Assembly: GCA_019240475.1 (NCBI GenBank)
Contig: JAFAYI010000026.1
Coordinates: 1-64,000, forward strand
DNA length: 64,000 nucleotides
Source: Acidobacteriaceae bacterium
GTDB taxonomy: Bacteria; Acidobacteriota; Terriglobia; Bryobacterales; Bryobacteraceae
Direction of reading: 5' to 3'
This document shows, one piece after another, positions 1 through 10,107 of the stretch; position 1 is the stretch's first letter; each line of letters begins with the position of its first letter. The position numbers and the translations under genes are program-made. The notes under the pieces are model-generated. The model worked only from the letters and a program-made list of their open reading frames with translations, did not search any database and was not told the origin of the DNA.

Positions 1-732
1 ATCGTCGAATTTCAACAAATCCCTTGCCATTCCTTGCGCGACCTCTGCCGGCGCCCGTTGGCAAGCATCGACGATCAGCGGTATCGAAGCTTTGTCCTGG
101 AGGTCTACCAGTCCGTCAGCCGCAATAATCTCGAGTGCAAAGTTGGAGGATAGAAGAGCTTGCCGCAAGCATGGGATCGCTCTCGGATCTTCGGCCTCTT
201 CCAGAAACATCAGATCACGGAAGTGATCGCCGTACAGCGTCTCTGCCGCCTGTTCGGTCAGCTTGTGAGCCTTTGCCCAAGCAGTGAACTCCGGAGAAGG
301 TCCCGGAATGAGCTTTCCTTGGGCATCGTAGTCGTTTGGATCCGGCATATCGCTTCCGATGGCGAGCGAGGCCTGCTCGGCCAGATAGTTCCAGTAGCTC
401 TCGTTCTTATCTCCCAGGCGGCCCAGGGCAAACGCCATTTTGCCTTTCACCGTCGCGTCTTCCGTTGCCGCGAACTGTTTTTCGAGCACCGGAATCGCCT
501 GTACCGCTCCCGATCTGGCAATTTTTTCCAGGTCGACAAGAGCAAAATCGCCCTGTTTAACCCGTTCAATCACATCCGTGATCGTCTCATTGGGTTTCGG
601 CTGTATGGAGGGCTGATCGCCTGGAGCCCGTTCTAACTGCGCTGAGGCCGCACCGCTCAGCAGCAAGCCGAAGGCGAACAGATAGGCAATTCAATACGTC
701 GTTCCGCGAAAACTGTTACTCATGATGGCCAT
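1..732 (-). pseudogene. HEAT-like repeat secreted protein, C-terminus beyond window, in-frame TGA in signal peptide
   Basis: Minus-strand reading frame that runs off the left edge and is closely similar to the intact gene at 3908-4741: shared stretches include ATEDATVKGK, AIGSDMPDP, AWAKAHKLT, DPRAIP and GMARDLLKFDD. It is a secreted, helical HEAT-like protein of unknown role. The start ATG at 730-732 has GGGG five bases upstream. The expected signal peptide follows, but codon 14 is TGA (691-693), exactly between a start-like segment (NSFRGTTY) and the hydrophobic core (IAYLFAFGLLLSG). The rest of the frame is open to position 1. It lies 35 bases after the stop of the IPT/TIG gene, so it was probably co-transcribed. 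A TGG-to-TGA nonsense change is the simplest reading. A rescue start downstream (ATT, CTG or TTG) cannot be excluded. Confidence 0.7.
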
Positions 733-767
733 TATCCCCGTTTTTCTGGTGCTTCCCTGTTACATCC

Positions 768-3393
768 TCACTGTATTTGCGAAGGTGTGAGTTGATAAGA
801 GCTGCTCCGCCCAATGAAATCTGTGGTCGCCGCCGTGGTCGGTTGGTATGTATATACTAATATTCCATTCGCGTATATCGAATAGGTGGGAAACTCGGCG
901 ACGTTACTGTACGTCGGGGTTCCGGACGAGCTAAATTCGATGGCACTCCAGATCCAAGGAGTGCTTAGGCCGTTCACCGTTTGATTCACCGCTTGCCCCA
1001 CGCTACCGAGCCGGCCTTCCGCTATTTGATAGGTCTCTCCGGAAGGCGAAACGTTCGTGTAACCCATATACTGACTAGGCTGGCCGGGCGCAGAGAAGCT
1101 AGGAATAATGCCGCCTGCGCACGGGTTGGGTGTGGTTCCTAACTTGTAGAAGCCTTTGCCGTTGCCAAAATCGTTGATCATCCGATAATTTCCGGCGTTG
1201 AGCTGAGCCACCGGATTGATCGAGTTGGGCGGAGCCGAGTTACCGGAGTGTTGCAACAGAAAAGCGCTCGCGTAGGCACGGTCGGCGGAAGTGATGATGT
1301 CCTTAGCCTTACCGATCACCCAGGCGACAACGTCGAGAGCACAAGACGCGGAGCTATTTAGGTCGCCTTGCAAATTGGAGTTTTCCCCGGTTGGCAGCGT
1401 GATCTCCGTTCCGTTCACCCAGGCGATCACCGTTATCTCCGGTGAATTCAGAGGCGCATGCACGCTGACGTTCGAGGGTGCGCTCGTGCGCGACTGGCTC
1501 CCCCCACCGGATTGAAAGCCGCTGCCGTTGTAACCATTCGACGTGACCGTCACATCTACATCTTCATTCGGCGTGCCCGAAGCCACCGTGATACTGGCGA
1601 CGATTTGCGTATCGTTGTAACTGGCGAGCGAATAGCTGATCCCCGAGCCCGGAGAAAATCCGAGCGTTGGGGCGTTCGTTCCGAAATACTCGCCGCTAAT
1701 CGTCACTGCGGTCGTAGTCCCCGCGTCCCAATCGCTCGGATCGATGCCCGTGATCACAGGCGTTTGGTCCCCTACGTTGCCCGAGCCGCCAGCGCTCTGC
1801 CCCGTAACAGCCGGACAAACGGCGTCGGGATTAGCGCTATAGCAATCGTCTGAATAGTCCGGCACATCGCTCGCGAAGGCATCGAAGGACACGCTGCCCA
1901 CCCCGGCGGGGCTGGCAGACCCTCCGCTGATCGAAGCCACGGAGTTGTTCGAGCTCGACCACGACGCCGTGCTCGTATAGTCGTAAGTCGTCCCGCTCTT
2001 GTACTGGATCGTGAATGTAAACTGCGACGTACGGTAGGGAGTTAGAGAGAATGAGTCCTCGTACACCCAGGAGTCCTCCGCCCCCTGACATGTCTTGCAA
2101 TAGGTATTGCCGCAGGTCGCCTTCTGAACGTTGTAGACGCCCGAATCCATGGCGATCAGGATGTGCTGATTCTCGCCTTGCGAGCCCATAATTTCAGCTC
2201 GCCCCTCGTGGATGGAGGCCGGGATGACATTGCCGGCAGCGTCAGGGGTGCCTTTATGGATAATCTCCGAAATATTGAAATCGCGGCTCTCTCTGCCTTC
2301 CAGATGCACGGGTACGCTGTAGTGGCCGTCGCCGCCCGCGAAGTCAAGCGTGAACAGAAAATCCTGCGCTTCATCCGCCGGATTCCACAAACTGACCATC
2401 GTGTCGTCGCCATTTCCCGTGCTCCAGTAAGACAGTGACTTGGCTACGCTCTCGATCGTCGCCTGGGCGCTGACCTCGAAAACGTATGTATTATTTTGGT
2501 CCACGCTTCCGGCCGCCTCCAGCAAAGCCCTTGATTGGCCGTCCGTGTCCAGCACAAGGTTGAAGCTCCCCGTAAAATTTCTCAGAGCTGTGCCGGATAG
2601 AAGCTCAAGGCAAATTCAGATTTCGGGTGTGGTACGGCGCAACTGTAAATTGTGGAAGGCGTATCGAGCGCGGCACTATGCCGTCCATCCACCATACTGA
2701 CGGCCTGATCGTGACCGGCTGGTTGGATATATTGCGCACCACCGCATATGGAGAAAACGTAGTACCGGAAGGGAATGACATCATCGGATCGGCCGCGCCC
2801 TTCATCAAGTCGAGTGCGGCAAAGCTCTGGTTCGCGTGCTCTGCTGCGGTTACAGGAGGAAAGTGCAACGGCAGATGTGCTGAATAGCCCACCGCCGGAT
2901 CTTCGAGACCACCGTTGATCTCCAGTCCATTGCTTGGGCCATCGTAAGTGATGCGGATGCCTCCTTCGGCGCTAGGTGCGCTTTCAAGATCGCTCAGGTT
3001 CACGAGCGAACTGCCGTGCGCCGGGATGGTTGCCGAGTGATTCGCAATCACATTTGCGTCTGAGTCGGATATCGAGATGTTGGCGTGCGCGGGACTGCCC
3101 AATACGTTCGAAAGCACCACAAAACCGGTCACTCCGGGTTTCTGTTTCCACCAGAACCCCTCCAGAAGGTTGCCCTGCATGGGCGCAGCCGTGAGTTTTT
3201 GACCCCTTGACGTATGCTTCTGCGAAGGCTCTAAAGTGTGGACAAATATAAGGCTATGAACCACGTCTATATTTTTTATGCTTACGCATAGTGGATCGAT
3301 AAGGGACGCGGCGATAACACCTTCGGCTGCACTGGCTTCCGCGGAGCAGGAACGAATGCCTGCTGCGCACACAGATTTATTGAGAATAAGCAA
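768..3393 (-). pseudogene. Secreted IPT/TIG-domain protein broken by a one-base frameshift
   Basis: Two adjacent minus-strand frames are halves of one protein. The first (to 2605) ends in the segment RNLNLP followed by TGA. The second frame continues directly with LLSGTALRNFTGSFNLVLDTDG and so on; the join is restored by dropping one base in the T pair at 2607-2608. The N-terminal part carries beta-sandwich-like segments (GFVVLSN, IPAHGSSLVNL). The C-terminal part holds an IPT/TIG immunoglobulin-like domain (TPVITGIDPSDWDAG) and a Cys-rich stretch (CGNTYCKTC). Family-like sequence begins near 3180 (an ATG lies there); the preceding 70 residues look unrelated and no signal peptide is visible, so the N-terminus may also be damaged. 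Such proteins are surface or secreted in Acidobacteria; the specific role is unknown. A sequencing error would give the same picture. Confidence 0.65.
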
Positions 3394-3907
3394 ACCACGA
3401 TTGGACCGAGTAATCGGCGCAAGTTACCCATTTCGAATGTCTCCGTCGCGCAAGTAGTCTATCCGCAACGAAGGACTTAGTCAATAGAAAGTAAGGCCGG
3501 TCTTAGTCATATGGTACTGTCGCAGTTTACTCTTTGGTTACCACGCCGTATCTGCGCCAGAATTCGAACCGGCAGTATCATCCGATTCGCACACGGCTCT
3601 TGTCATTCGCCCACCTGGCATCGAGCTGTTCCCGTTTTCGCCCCATCGCGTACGCCATCGATGTAAAGGGCTCAGGCGACTCGTTTGTTAGCTGGTCCGC
3701 CATCGGATCGGACTCACGACCCGCAATCCGGTTCGCACGGCGACAACCTGTACACAACCTAGGCGACGCTATCGAAAACCAACGGGCGCGGCGTCGCTTC
3801 GGCAGCGCGGAGACAAGCTGCGAAAGCGACAGCGAGCAGCATGGCCCTTAGCCCCCGATCCGTAACTCCATGCCAGGAAAAAGATCTCGCCATCGAGCCG
3901 GCCTGAG
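3394..3907. other. Long intergenic stretch with one possible signal-peptide orphan
   Basis: About 510 bases without a convincing gene. On the minus strand a 27-codon frame starting at 3842 (MLLAVAFAACLRAAEA...) looks like the beginning of an exported protein and then hits TAG at 3759-3761. It may be the remnant of a deleted gene. I see no tRNA, tandem repeat or clear promoter here. Confidence 0.3.
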
Positions 3908-4741
3908 TTACTTTTTCTGGTTTTTTTGGCGATTCTCCGCCACAATCTTTTCAACTAGATCCTTGGGGAGGTACTCTTCGGCTGCGGCTTGGGCACGCGG
4001 ATCGTCGAATTTTAACAAATCCCTTGCCATTCCTTGCGCGATTTCCCCGGGTGCCCGGTGACAGGCATCGATGATCAGTGATATCGAACTCTTGTCCTGG
4101 AACTGCGCCAGTTCTGCGACCCCCAATATCTGAAGCATGAAGTTAGGTGACAAAAGCGCTTGTCTAAGGAACGGAATAGCCCTGGGATCTCTACTTTCCC
4201 CGAGAAATGCCACGGCGCGGAAGTATCGCCCGTATAATTCCAAAGCCGCTTCCGTCGTAAGCTTATGCGCTTTTGCCCAAGCGACAAACTTCGGGGACGG
4301 ATCTGGATTTCTCTTCCCCTTCGCCTCATAGGCGGTCGGATCTGGCATGTCGCTCCCAATGGCGGGGGACGCCTGCTCCACTAAGTAATCCCAGTACGTA
4401 TCGTGCTTGTCAGCTAGGTGTACCAAAGCGCTTGCGATCTTCCCCTTCACGGTTGCGTCCTCGGTCGCGGTAAACTGCTTTTCCAACTCCGGAATGGCTT
4501 CCGTCGGGGCGGCAGTTGCGGCCTGGTCCACGTCTCTGAGGGAGAACTCGCCGTGGTTCATCCTCTCCAATGCTTCGCGCCCCTCCTGCGGAGCGGGGCC
4601 GCCAGCAGTTCCGCTCTGCAACGCTCCTACTCGTGCGAATGCCATGCCTGCCAGCAGAAGCCCGGCGTAAAAGGCGTATAGCCGCCGGGGATCATGCCGA
4701 GGGACTGAATGATCATTATTGATATTCTCCTCCTCCTTCAC
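3908..4741 (-). CDS. HEAT-like repeat secreted protein
   Basis: 277 residues. A hydrophobic segment at about 22-40 (YAFYAGLLLAGMAFARVGA) follows a charged N-terminus and should act as a signal peptide or anchor. The remainder is alpha-helical with paired helices of HEAT/PBS-lyase style (AIPELEKQF, DPRAIPFLRQALLSPNFMLQ, SLIIDACHRAP, MARDLLKFDDPRAQAAAE). No enzyme motif is visible. It is a close relative of the broken gene at 1-732, so the IPT/TIG gene lies between two paralogues. HEAT proteins of this type normally serve as protein-protein scaffolds; the function here is unknown. The start is supported by the purine-rich GGAGGAG stretch just inside and upstream (4727-4741), though an exact site is uncertain. 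Confidence 0.75.
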   Translation of the reverse strand: MKEEENINNDHSVPRHDPRRLYAFYAGLLLAGMAFARVGALQSGTAGGPAPQEGREALERMNHGEFSLRDVDQAATAAPTEAIPELEKQFTATEDATVKGKIASALVHLADKHDTYWDYLVEQASPAIGSDMPDPTAYEAKGKRNPDPSPKFVAWAKAHKLTTEAALELYGRYFRAVAFLGESRDPRAIPFLRQALLSPNFMLQILGVAELAQFQDKSSISLIIDACHRAPGEIAQGMARDLLKFDDPRAQAAAEEYLPKDLVEKIVAENRQKNQKK

Positions 4742-4941
4742 GCCCGCATGCCCCGCCGCATTATTGGATGGATGACGGGACTAGCTCGTAGCTGGCGTTC
4801 TTTGCTATGAATGCGGCCACCGATGCGCCACCCCGACTGGGGCGAAGTGACCGTCGAGTGGCTGTTAAGGCAGTACGCCTGGCACTCCCGCCACCACGTC
4901 GCTCGCATAAACAGGTTGAGGGAAAGGCAGCGCTGGAGCGC

Positions 4942-5964
4942 CTAGTCTACCTTCTTCCCGTCGAGTCTCAAGAAGCGCGCCGCGTTGTTATACAGAATGT
5001 CTCGCTTTTGTTCGGGCGTCAAGTAATCCGCATTCTGAACGATGCTGATCGAATACGCCATCAGCTTGGGCCATATGAGTTGGTCGGTTCCGAACATCAC
5101 TCGGTCTTCGAACCCCGCCTCCACCAGTCGCTCGATGTACCGGTTCACCTCCTTCAGCGGATAGCTCCAGATCAGGCCCGCGACATCGACATAAACGTGG
5201 GAATTGGCTTGCAGCAGCGTCAGCATGTTGTCGATCATGGGATAGCCGGCATGCATCACTTGCACGCGCAGCCTGGGATGCCTCGCCAGTAAATCCTCTA
5301 GCAAAAGCGGGTCGCCCTTCGATCCCCGAAACTTCGGCATCGTGATGTTGGCCCGCCCGGAGCCGCCCGTTCCCATGTGGATCGCCACTGGAATATCGAG
5401 TTGCTCCGCCAATGCGAAATACTGGTCCACGCTCGGATCGCTCGGCGACAGCCCTTCATACTGCAGGCCGATTTCTCCCATCACCTTGAATCCGCCGTCC
5501 GTGAAATCCTTCCGCAGCTCTTCTAGCGGAACGCGGCTCGCCGACGCTCCCATCCCCTTCGAAAACTCCGTTCCGGGAATCACGCGCTTGGGCGCCGCCG
5601 CTTTCCATTTCGCCACCATCTCCGGCTCGCCGAATACAACCGCCGTCACATTCAGCCGTTCCATCTCGGCGATCACATCTTTCATGTATTGGCCCTTGGC
5701 GGACGGATACAGCTTGGGAGTGCAGTTTTCCTGGACCCAGCCGAACGGCGCTTCTTTGGTAGCGGGATCGGACGCCGTAAACTTCGCTGTGTTCGGACAC
5801 ATCGGCGCTGCAAACGGGATGTCGTCCATTGCGTGAACGTGGACGTCGATCACGGGAGGAACATCCGCCGTCGTGTTCTGCGCCTCGCACCGAACAGCGG
5901 CAAGCAGGGCAAACGTGGCCAGCGAGATCGCAAATCTTCGAAGGTTACTGTTTTTCATGTCCAT
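4942..5964 (-). CDS. Secreted amidohydrolase (amidohydrolase 2 / TIM-barrel metal-dependent hydrolase)
   Basis: 340 residues with a signal peptide ([18 protein letters not shown], about 11-28). Metal-site motifs of the amidohydrolase-2 family are in order: HVH at 42-44, HMG with His196, HAG with His238, and GTD with Asp294. The family includes decarboxylases and hydrolases of aromatic or lactone substrates; substrate cannot be told from sequence. Its start overlaps the 3' end of the GH15 gene by about 20 bases, so both belong to one minus-strand unit with the glucose dehydrogenase. The export signal means it acts in the periplasm, unlike its cytoplasmic neighbours. Confidence 0.85.
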   Translation of the reverse strand: MDMKNSNLRRFAISLATFALLAAVRCEAQNTTADVPPVIDVHVHAMDDIPFAAPMCPNTAKFTASDPATKEAPFGWVQENCTPKLYPSAKGQYMKDVIAEMERLNVTAVVFGEPEMVAKWKAAAPKRVIPGTEFSKGMGASASRVPLEELRKDFTDGGFKVMGEIGLQYEGLSPSDPSVDQYFALAEQLDIPVAIHMGTGGSGRANITMPKFRGSKGDPLLLEDLLARHPRLRVQVMHAGYPMIDNMLTLLQANSHVYVDVAGLIWSYPLKEVNRYIERLVEAGFEDRVMFGTDQLIWPKLMAYSISIVQNADYLTPEQKRDILYNNAARFLRLDGKKVD

Positions 5965-7789
5965 GATTCTGCTTTCGTCGCGCCCGGTGGTGAACCGACT
6001 TAGTACCGCTCGTCGGGCTCAGGTTGTGGGCGCTGTTCACTAATGCCAAGTGCGAAAACGCTTGCGGAAAATTCCCGAGCTGCCGGCGCTCGCAAGGATC
6101 GTATTCCTCCGACAACAGGCCCACATCGTTGCGCAGCGTCAACAGCCGCTCGAACAGGGCCCGCGCTTCATCGTGCCGGTTTTGCAGTACGTAGTTATCC
6201 ACCAGCCAGAAACTGCACGCAAGAAAACAGCCTTCGTCCCCCGGCAGCCCGTCCACTTCGGTGTGCGTATTGTAGCGGGCCACTAGGCCCTCGTGCAGCA
6301 AATGCTTCTCAACCGCCGCCACCGTGTTGAGCATTTTGGGATCGTCCGCCGGAAGAAAGCCCACCAGGGGAAGCATCAGCAGGCTCGCATCCAAATGCTT
6401 GCTTCCGAAATATTGCACGAACGAGTTCACTTCGCGGCTATAGCCGAACCGGCAGACTTCATCGTGTATCTCCGATCGCAGTCGCTTCCACCTCTCAATC
6501 GGCCCGTCCTCGCCGAAATCTTCAATCGTTCGAATGGCGCGATCCACCGCCACCCACGCCATGACCTTCGAGTGCACAAAGTGCCGCCGCGGCCCGCGGA
6601 TCTCCCAGATCCCATCGTCCGGCTCGGACCAGATTTTTTCGATGTGGTCGACCAATGCTTTTTGCAGGTCCCACGCCACGTCCAGCTTCTCGAGCCCTCG
6701 GCGGCGCGATTGATAAAACGAGTCGAGCACCTCGCCGTAAACATCCAGTTGCAACTGCTCGGATGCCGCATTGCCCACGTGAACCGGCCGCGAGGCTTCG
6801 TAGCCTTGTAGTTCGAATAGCTCGAATTCCGTCAGGCGCCGCTCGCCTGCGACGCCATACATGATCTGCATCTGGCTCGGCGTCCCGGCGACCGCGCGCA
6901 GCAGCCACTCGCGCCACTCCTTCGCCTCATCGATGAACCCGGCTTCCATCAGCGCATAGAGCGTGTAGGTGGAATCGCGCAGCCAGCAATACCGGTAATC
7001 CCAATTGCGAACGCCGCCGATATCTTCGGGCAGCGATGTCGTGGCCGCTGCCACGATCCCGCCCGTCGCGTGATGCGTCAGCGCCTTCAGCGTAATGAGT
7101 GACCGCAGTATCGCTTCCCCATACGGCCCCTTCGGCACGTGTTTGTGCGACCACTTTTCCCAAGTCCGGGTCACCTGCTGAATGGCCGCTTGCACATTCA
7201 GCTCCGGCGGAGGTTCCAGGTACGAATGCGACCATGTCAGCGCAAACGGAATCTCCTCGCCTTCCGCCACTTCGAAATCCGCTCTGGTCTTCAAATCTTC
7301 GCCGCGAAACTCCACCGGCCCGGAAAGCACAATTCGGTCCGAGCCCGCCACCGCCATCAATCGTCCATCCTCCATGCGGCTGACCCACGGCACTCTCGAT
7401 CCGTAGTCGAATCGCACCACCAGTTGCAACTGCATCGGGACGCGTCCGCGAACCCCGCGCACCAGCCGCAGAATGTCCTGATGTCCCGCAATATCCTGGT
7501 GTCCATCCCGCCTCTGCATGCAGTCGATCACAACCACCGTCCCCTCGGCCGTCGTGAACTCCGTTTCGAGAACAAGCGTCCCATCCCGATAGCGCCTCTT
7601 CACGGATGGATGATCGGCCTTGGGCGCGATCCGCCAGTGCCCGTTCTCCTGCGAGCCCAGCAGCGCCGCGAAGCACGCCGCCGAATCGAATCGCGGAAAT
7701 CCCGCCCAATCGATCGACCCGTTGCGCGCCACCAGCGCCGTGGTCGCGTTGTTGCCGATCAGTGCGTAATCTTCGATGAGCTGAGCCAA
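5945..7789 (-). CDS. Glycoside hydrolase family 15 (glucoamylase/trehalase-type)
   Basis: 614 residues, no signal peptide. The N-terminus (LIEDYALIGNNATTALVARNG) and the central block NWDYRYCWLRDSTYTLYAL are hallmarks of bacterial cytoplasmic GH15 proteins. The (alpha/alpha)6 barrel acid/base pair is expected at Glu519 (DEGCFLACSFW) and Glu560/561 (SEEYDP). Members hydrolyse alpha-glucosides such as trehalose or maltodextrins to glucose. It sits 21 bases after the glucose dehydrogenase gene on the same strand, so released glucose could be oxidised by the neighbour. The C-terminal tail of about 25 residues (HHRARRKQ) is poorly conserved and overlaps the next gene. Confidence 0.9.
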   Translation of the reverse strand: MAQLIEDYALIGNNATTALVARNGSIDWAGFPRFDSAACFAALLGSQENGHWRIAPKADHPSVKRRYRDGTLVLETEFTTAEGTVVVIDCMQRRDGHQDIAGHQDILRLVRGVRGRVPMQLQLVVRFDYGSRVPWVSRMEDGRLMAVAGSDRIVLSGPVEFRGEDLKTRADFEVAEGEEIPFALTWSHSYLEPPPELNVQAAIQQVTRTWEKWSHKHVPKGPYGEAILRSLITLKALTHHATGGIVAAATTSLPEDIGGVRNWDYRYCWLRDSTYTLYALMEAGFIDEAKEWREWLLRAVAGTPSQMQIMYGVAGERRLTEFELFELQGYEASRPVHVGNAASEQLQLDVYGEVLDSFYQSRRRGLEKLDVAWDLQKALVDHIEKIWSEPDDGIWEIRGPRRHFVHSKVMAWVAVDRAIRTIEDFGEDGPIERWKRLRSEIHDEVCRFGYSREVNSFVQYFGSKHLDASLLMLPLVGFLPADDPKMLNTVAAVEKHLLHEGLVARYNTHTEVDGLPGDEGCFLACSFWLVDNYVLQNRHDEARALFERLLTLRNDVGLLSEEYDPCERRQLGNFPQAFSHLALVNSAHNLSPTSGTKSVHHRARRKQNHGHEKQ

Positions 7790-7810
7790 GCCGACCCCCT
7801 CCGCTTGAAG

Positions 7811-8860
7811 TCAACGATGACTGAAATCAATGACGACTTTTATATCGTCCGGTTGCCGCTCGAAAGCCTTCCGCCAGTTAGCAAGCGGCTCGCGGCGCGA
7901 AATCATCTTCGAAAGCCACTGCTGATCGGCCTTCCCCAACACTTCCGCGGCCATCTGGTAATGTTTGCGATTGGCGTTCACGGTCCCGAAAATCACGCTG
8001 TTTTCGAGCACCATCGTCCGGTTGATCTTGCCGATATCGAGCGTCTGCTCCTGGCCATGCGAAGAAACGCCCGCCAGGCACAGAATGCCGTCAGTCCCGA
8101 GCAGATTGATCGCTTCCACGATCACGCTCGCCACGCCCGTGCACTCGATCATCACATCCGGGCAGAAGCCGAGCTTATCGAGCGGACCCGTGTGATAATG
8201 CCCGCCCAGGTCGTGCACCAGCTCCGGTTTAGGACCTTCGGTCACGCGGTCCAGCACATGCACTTCCAGTCCGCGCTGCGCTCCGATCAGAGCCGCCAGC
8301 AGGCCCACCGGCCCGGCGCCGGTCACCAGCAGCGTCTTCGGCTTCCAAAGTGCGCGCTCGCCAATTCGCGTGATGTGGTCCCACGCCTTCGCAAGAATCG
8401 TGGTCGGCTCCATCAGCACGCCGCACCCCCCCAGCTTCGGGTCGAGCTTCACCACAAACCCCGGATGGCTGCGCCATAGCTCCGCGCCGAAGCCGCTGAT
8501 CTCTTTGATCCCGCGTTCTGTGTATTTCATGTTGCGGCACATGTCCCATTCGTCCACCGCGCACGCGACGCACGGCACGGGATCGGGATGCCGCACGATC
8601 CCCACCGCCAGGTCGCCCTTCTTGAAGCCGCTATCGGCCGGCGCGTCTTCCACCACTCCTAAAGACTCATGACCGAGAATCAGATATTTGCTTCCGCGCG
8701 GAGCCCAGCCGTAATCGGCGGAGATCAATTCGAAATCGGTTCCGCAGATGCCCAGTTCGACCGCGCGCACTAAAACCGATCCATCGCTGGCCGGAGGTTC
8801 GGGAACGTCCTGAACCGAAATTGAGTTCGGCGTCCCGGGGACAATCGTGATGGCTTTCAT
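7811..8860 (-). CDS. Zinc-dependent glucose 1-dehydrogenase (MDR family)
   Basis: 349 residues from ATG 8860 (MKAITIVPG), which matches the family N-terminus; an upstream in-frame start would add an unrelated 21 residues. Motifs: [10 protein letters not shown] (zinc Cys and Asp), LGHESLG (zinc His and Glu), a lobe with [14 protein letters not shown] containing cysteines for structural zinc, and the Rossmann motif [10 protein letters not shown]. The pattern fits NAD(P)-dependent glucose 1-dehydrogenase of the archaeal/acidobacterial type, giving glucono-lactone. It is divergent from tdh, with about 200 bases of promoter region between them, and is followed by GH15. Galactose or another aldose could be the substrate. 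Confidence 0.82.
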   Translation of the reverse strand: MKAITIVPGTPNSISVQDVPEPPASDGSVLVRAVELGICGTDFELISADYGWAPRGSKYLILGHESLGVVEDAPADSGFKKGDLAVGIVRHPDPVPCVACAVDEWDMCRNMKYTERGIKEISGFGAELWRSHPGFVVKLDPKLGGCGVLMEPTTILAKAWDHITRIGERALWKPKTLLVTGAGPVGLLAALIGAQRGLEVHVLDRVTEGPKPELVHDLGGHYHTGPLDKLGFCPDVMIECTGVASVIVEAINLLGTDGILCLAGVSSHGQEQTLDIGKINRTMVLENSVIFGTVNANRKHYQMAAEVLGKADQQWLSKMISRREPLANWRKAFERQPDDIKVVIDFSHR

Positions 8861-9062
8861 GTATGTGTTCTTGAGACTACAGACCCAAGATACATCGCCC
8901 CGCGAAACTGCCCTGAAGCGCACAGGGCGTTTGGTGCCCGTTGTGCGCGATCAACGTGGACTTACCATACATAAGGATGACCTCGCCAACCAGCTTGCAT
9001 CTCTCGCGCGTGCTGCGCCTCGGCCCTCGCAGCCCCAAGGCTCCCATTACAAGGACCCCCGC

Positions 9063-10094
9063 TTGAAGGCTCTCGTAAAAACCCACGACGCGCCCGGCCT
9101 GTGGCTCGAAGACATTCCCAAGCCTTCTATCGGCATCAACGACGTACTGATCCGGGTCAGCCACACAGGCATCTGCGGCACCGATCTCCATATCTACGAT
9201 TGGGACGATTGGGCTCGCGCCACCATCCCCGTGCCCATGGCCATTGGGCACGAGTTTGTCGGTGAAATCGTCGATGTCGGCGCTAACGTCAACGACTTTC
9301 ATCCCGGCGAAGTCGTCAGCGGCGAAGGCCACGTCGTCTGTGGAAGATGCCGCAACTGCCTCGCTGGCCGCCGCCATCTCTGCGCCTTGACGCAAGGCGT
9401 CGGGGTCAATCGGCCCGGCGCCTTCGCCGAATACATCGCCCTGCCCATGAGCAACATCTGGCGGCACGATCCCGCCATCAATCGCGAAGTGGCGGCCATC
9501 TTCGATCCCTTCGGCAATGCCGTGCACACGGCCCTATCGTTTCCCGTGCTCGGTGAAGACGTGCTCATCACCGGCGCCGGGCCAATCGGGCTCATGGCCA
9601 TCCCGGTGGTGCGCCATGCGGGTTCCAGATTCGTCGTCGTCACCGATCTCAATCCCTACCGGCTCGATCTCGCTCGGCGCATGGGCGCCACTCTCGCCAT
9701 CAATCCCAAAGAAACGCCGGTGGCCGAAGCCCAGAAACTCCTGGGAATGCAGGAAGGCTTCGATGTCGGCCTGGAAATGTCCGGCAACCCCTCGGCCTTT
9801 CGCGAGATGATCGCCAACATGAGCCACGGCGCCAAAATCGCCATGCTCGGAATTCCCGCCCAGGAAATGGCCATCAATTGGCGCGACCTCATATTCAACA
9901 TGCTCACCGTCAAGGGCATCTACGGGCGTGAAATGTACGAGACTTGGTACAAGATGACTGTCATGCTCGAATCCGGCCTCGACATCACGCCGGTCATAAC
10001 GCACCGCTTCCCCTACTCTGAATTCGAAAAGGGCTTCGAAGCTATGCGCTCCGGTCAATCGGGCAAAGTGATTTTGAACTGGACTCATCTCTAG
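9063..10094 (+). CDS. tdh: L-threonine 3-dehydrogenase
   Basis: 343 residues from TTG 9063, chosen because the alignment with Escherichia coli Tdh starts here ([20 protein letters not shown]) and AGGA lies about nine bases upstream; the open frame before it is unrelated. It oxidises threonine to 2-amino-3-oxobutyrate with NAD. Visible motifs: [24 protein letters not shown], the structural-zinc lobe [15 protein letters not shown], the nucleotide fold GAGPIGLMA and [14 protein letters not shown]. The next genes are sdaA and kbl on the same strand; Kbl uses the Tdh product, which is unstable, so the pairing is functional. Confidence 0.95.
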   Translation: MKALVKTHDAPGLWLEDIPKPSIGINDVLIRVSHTGICGTDLHIYDWDDWARATIPVPMAIGHEFVGEIVDVGANVNDFHPGEVVSGEGHVVCGRCRNCLAGRRHLCALTQGVGVNRPGAFAEYIALPMSNIWRHDPAINREVAAIFDPFGNAVHTALSFPVLGEDVLITGAGPIGLMAIPVVRHAGSRFVVVTDLNPYRLDLARRMGATLAINPKETPVAEAQKLLGMQEGFDVGLEMSGNPSAFREMIANMSHGAKIAMLGIPAQEMAINWRDLIFNMLTVKGIYGREMYETWYKMTVMLESGLDITPVITHRFPYSEFEKGFEAMRSGQSGKVILNWTHL

Positions 10095-10107
10095 CCGGCG
10101 ACCCGCC

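Noticed and set aside
691..693. Selenocysteine at the TGA in the HEAT-like signal peptide
   Set aside because: A cleaved signal peptide is not a place for Sec; tryptophan fits.
3534..3851. 105-codon plus-strand frame in the intergenic stretch
   Set aside because: No start signal, no hydrophobic or family pattern.
4807..5292. Plus-strand frame opposite the amidohydrolase end
   Set aside because: Composition of a shadow frame; the amidohydrolase on the other strand is complete.
7139..8479. 446-codon open frame on the plus strand opposite GH15 and glucose dehydrogenase
   Set aside because: Arg/His/Pro-rich composition with no family resemblance; the opposite strand has strong enzymes. High-GC shadow.
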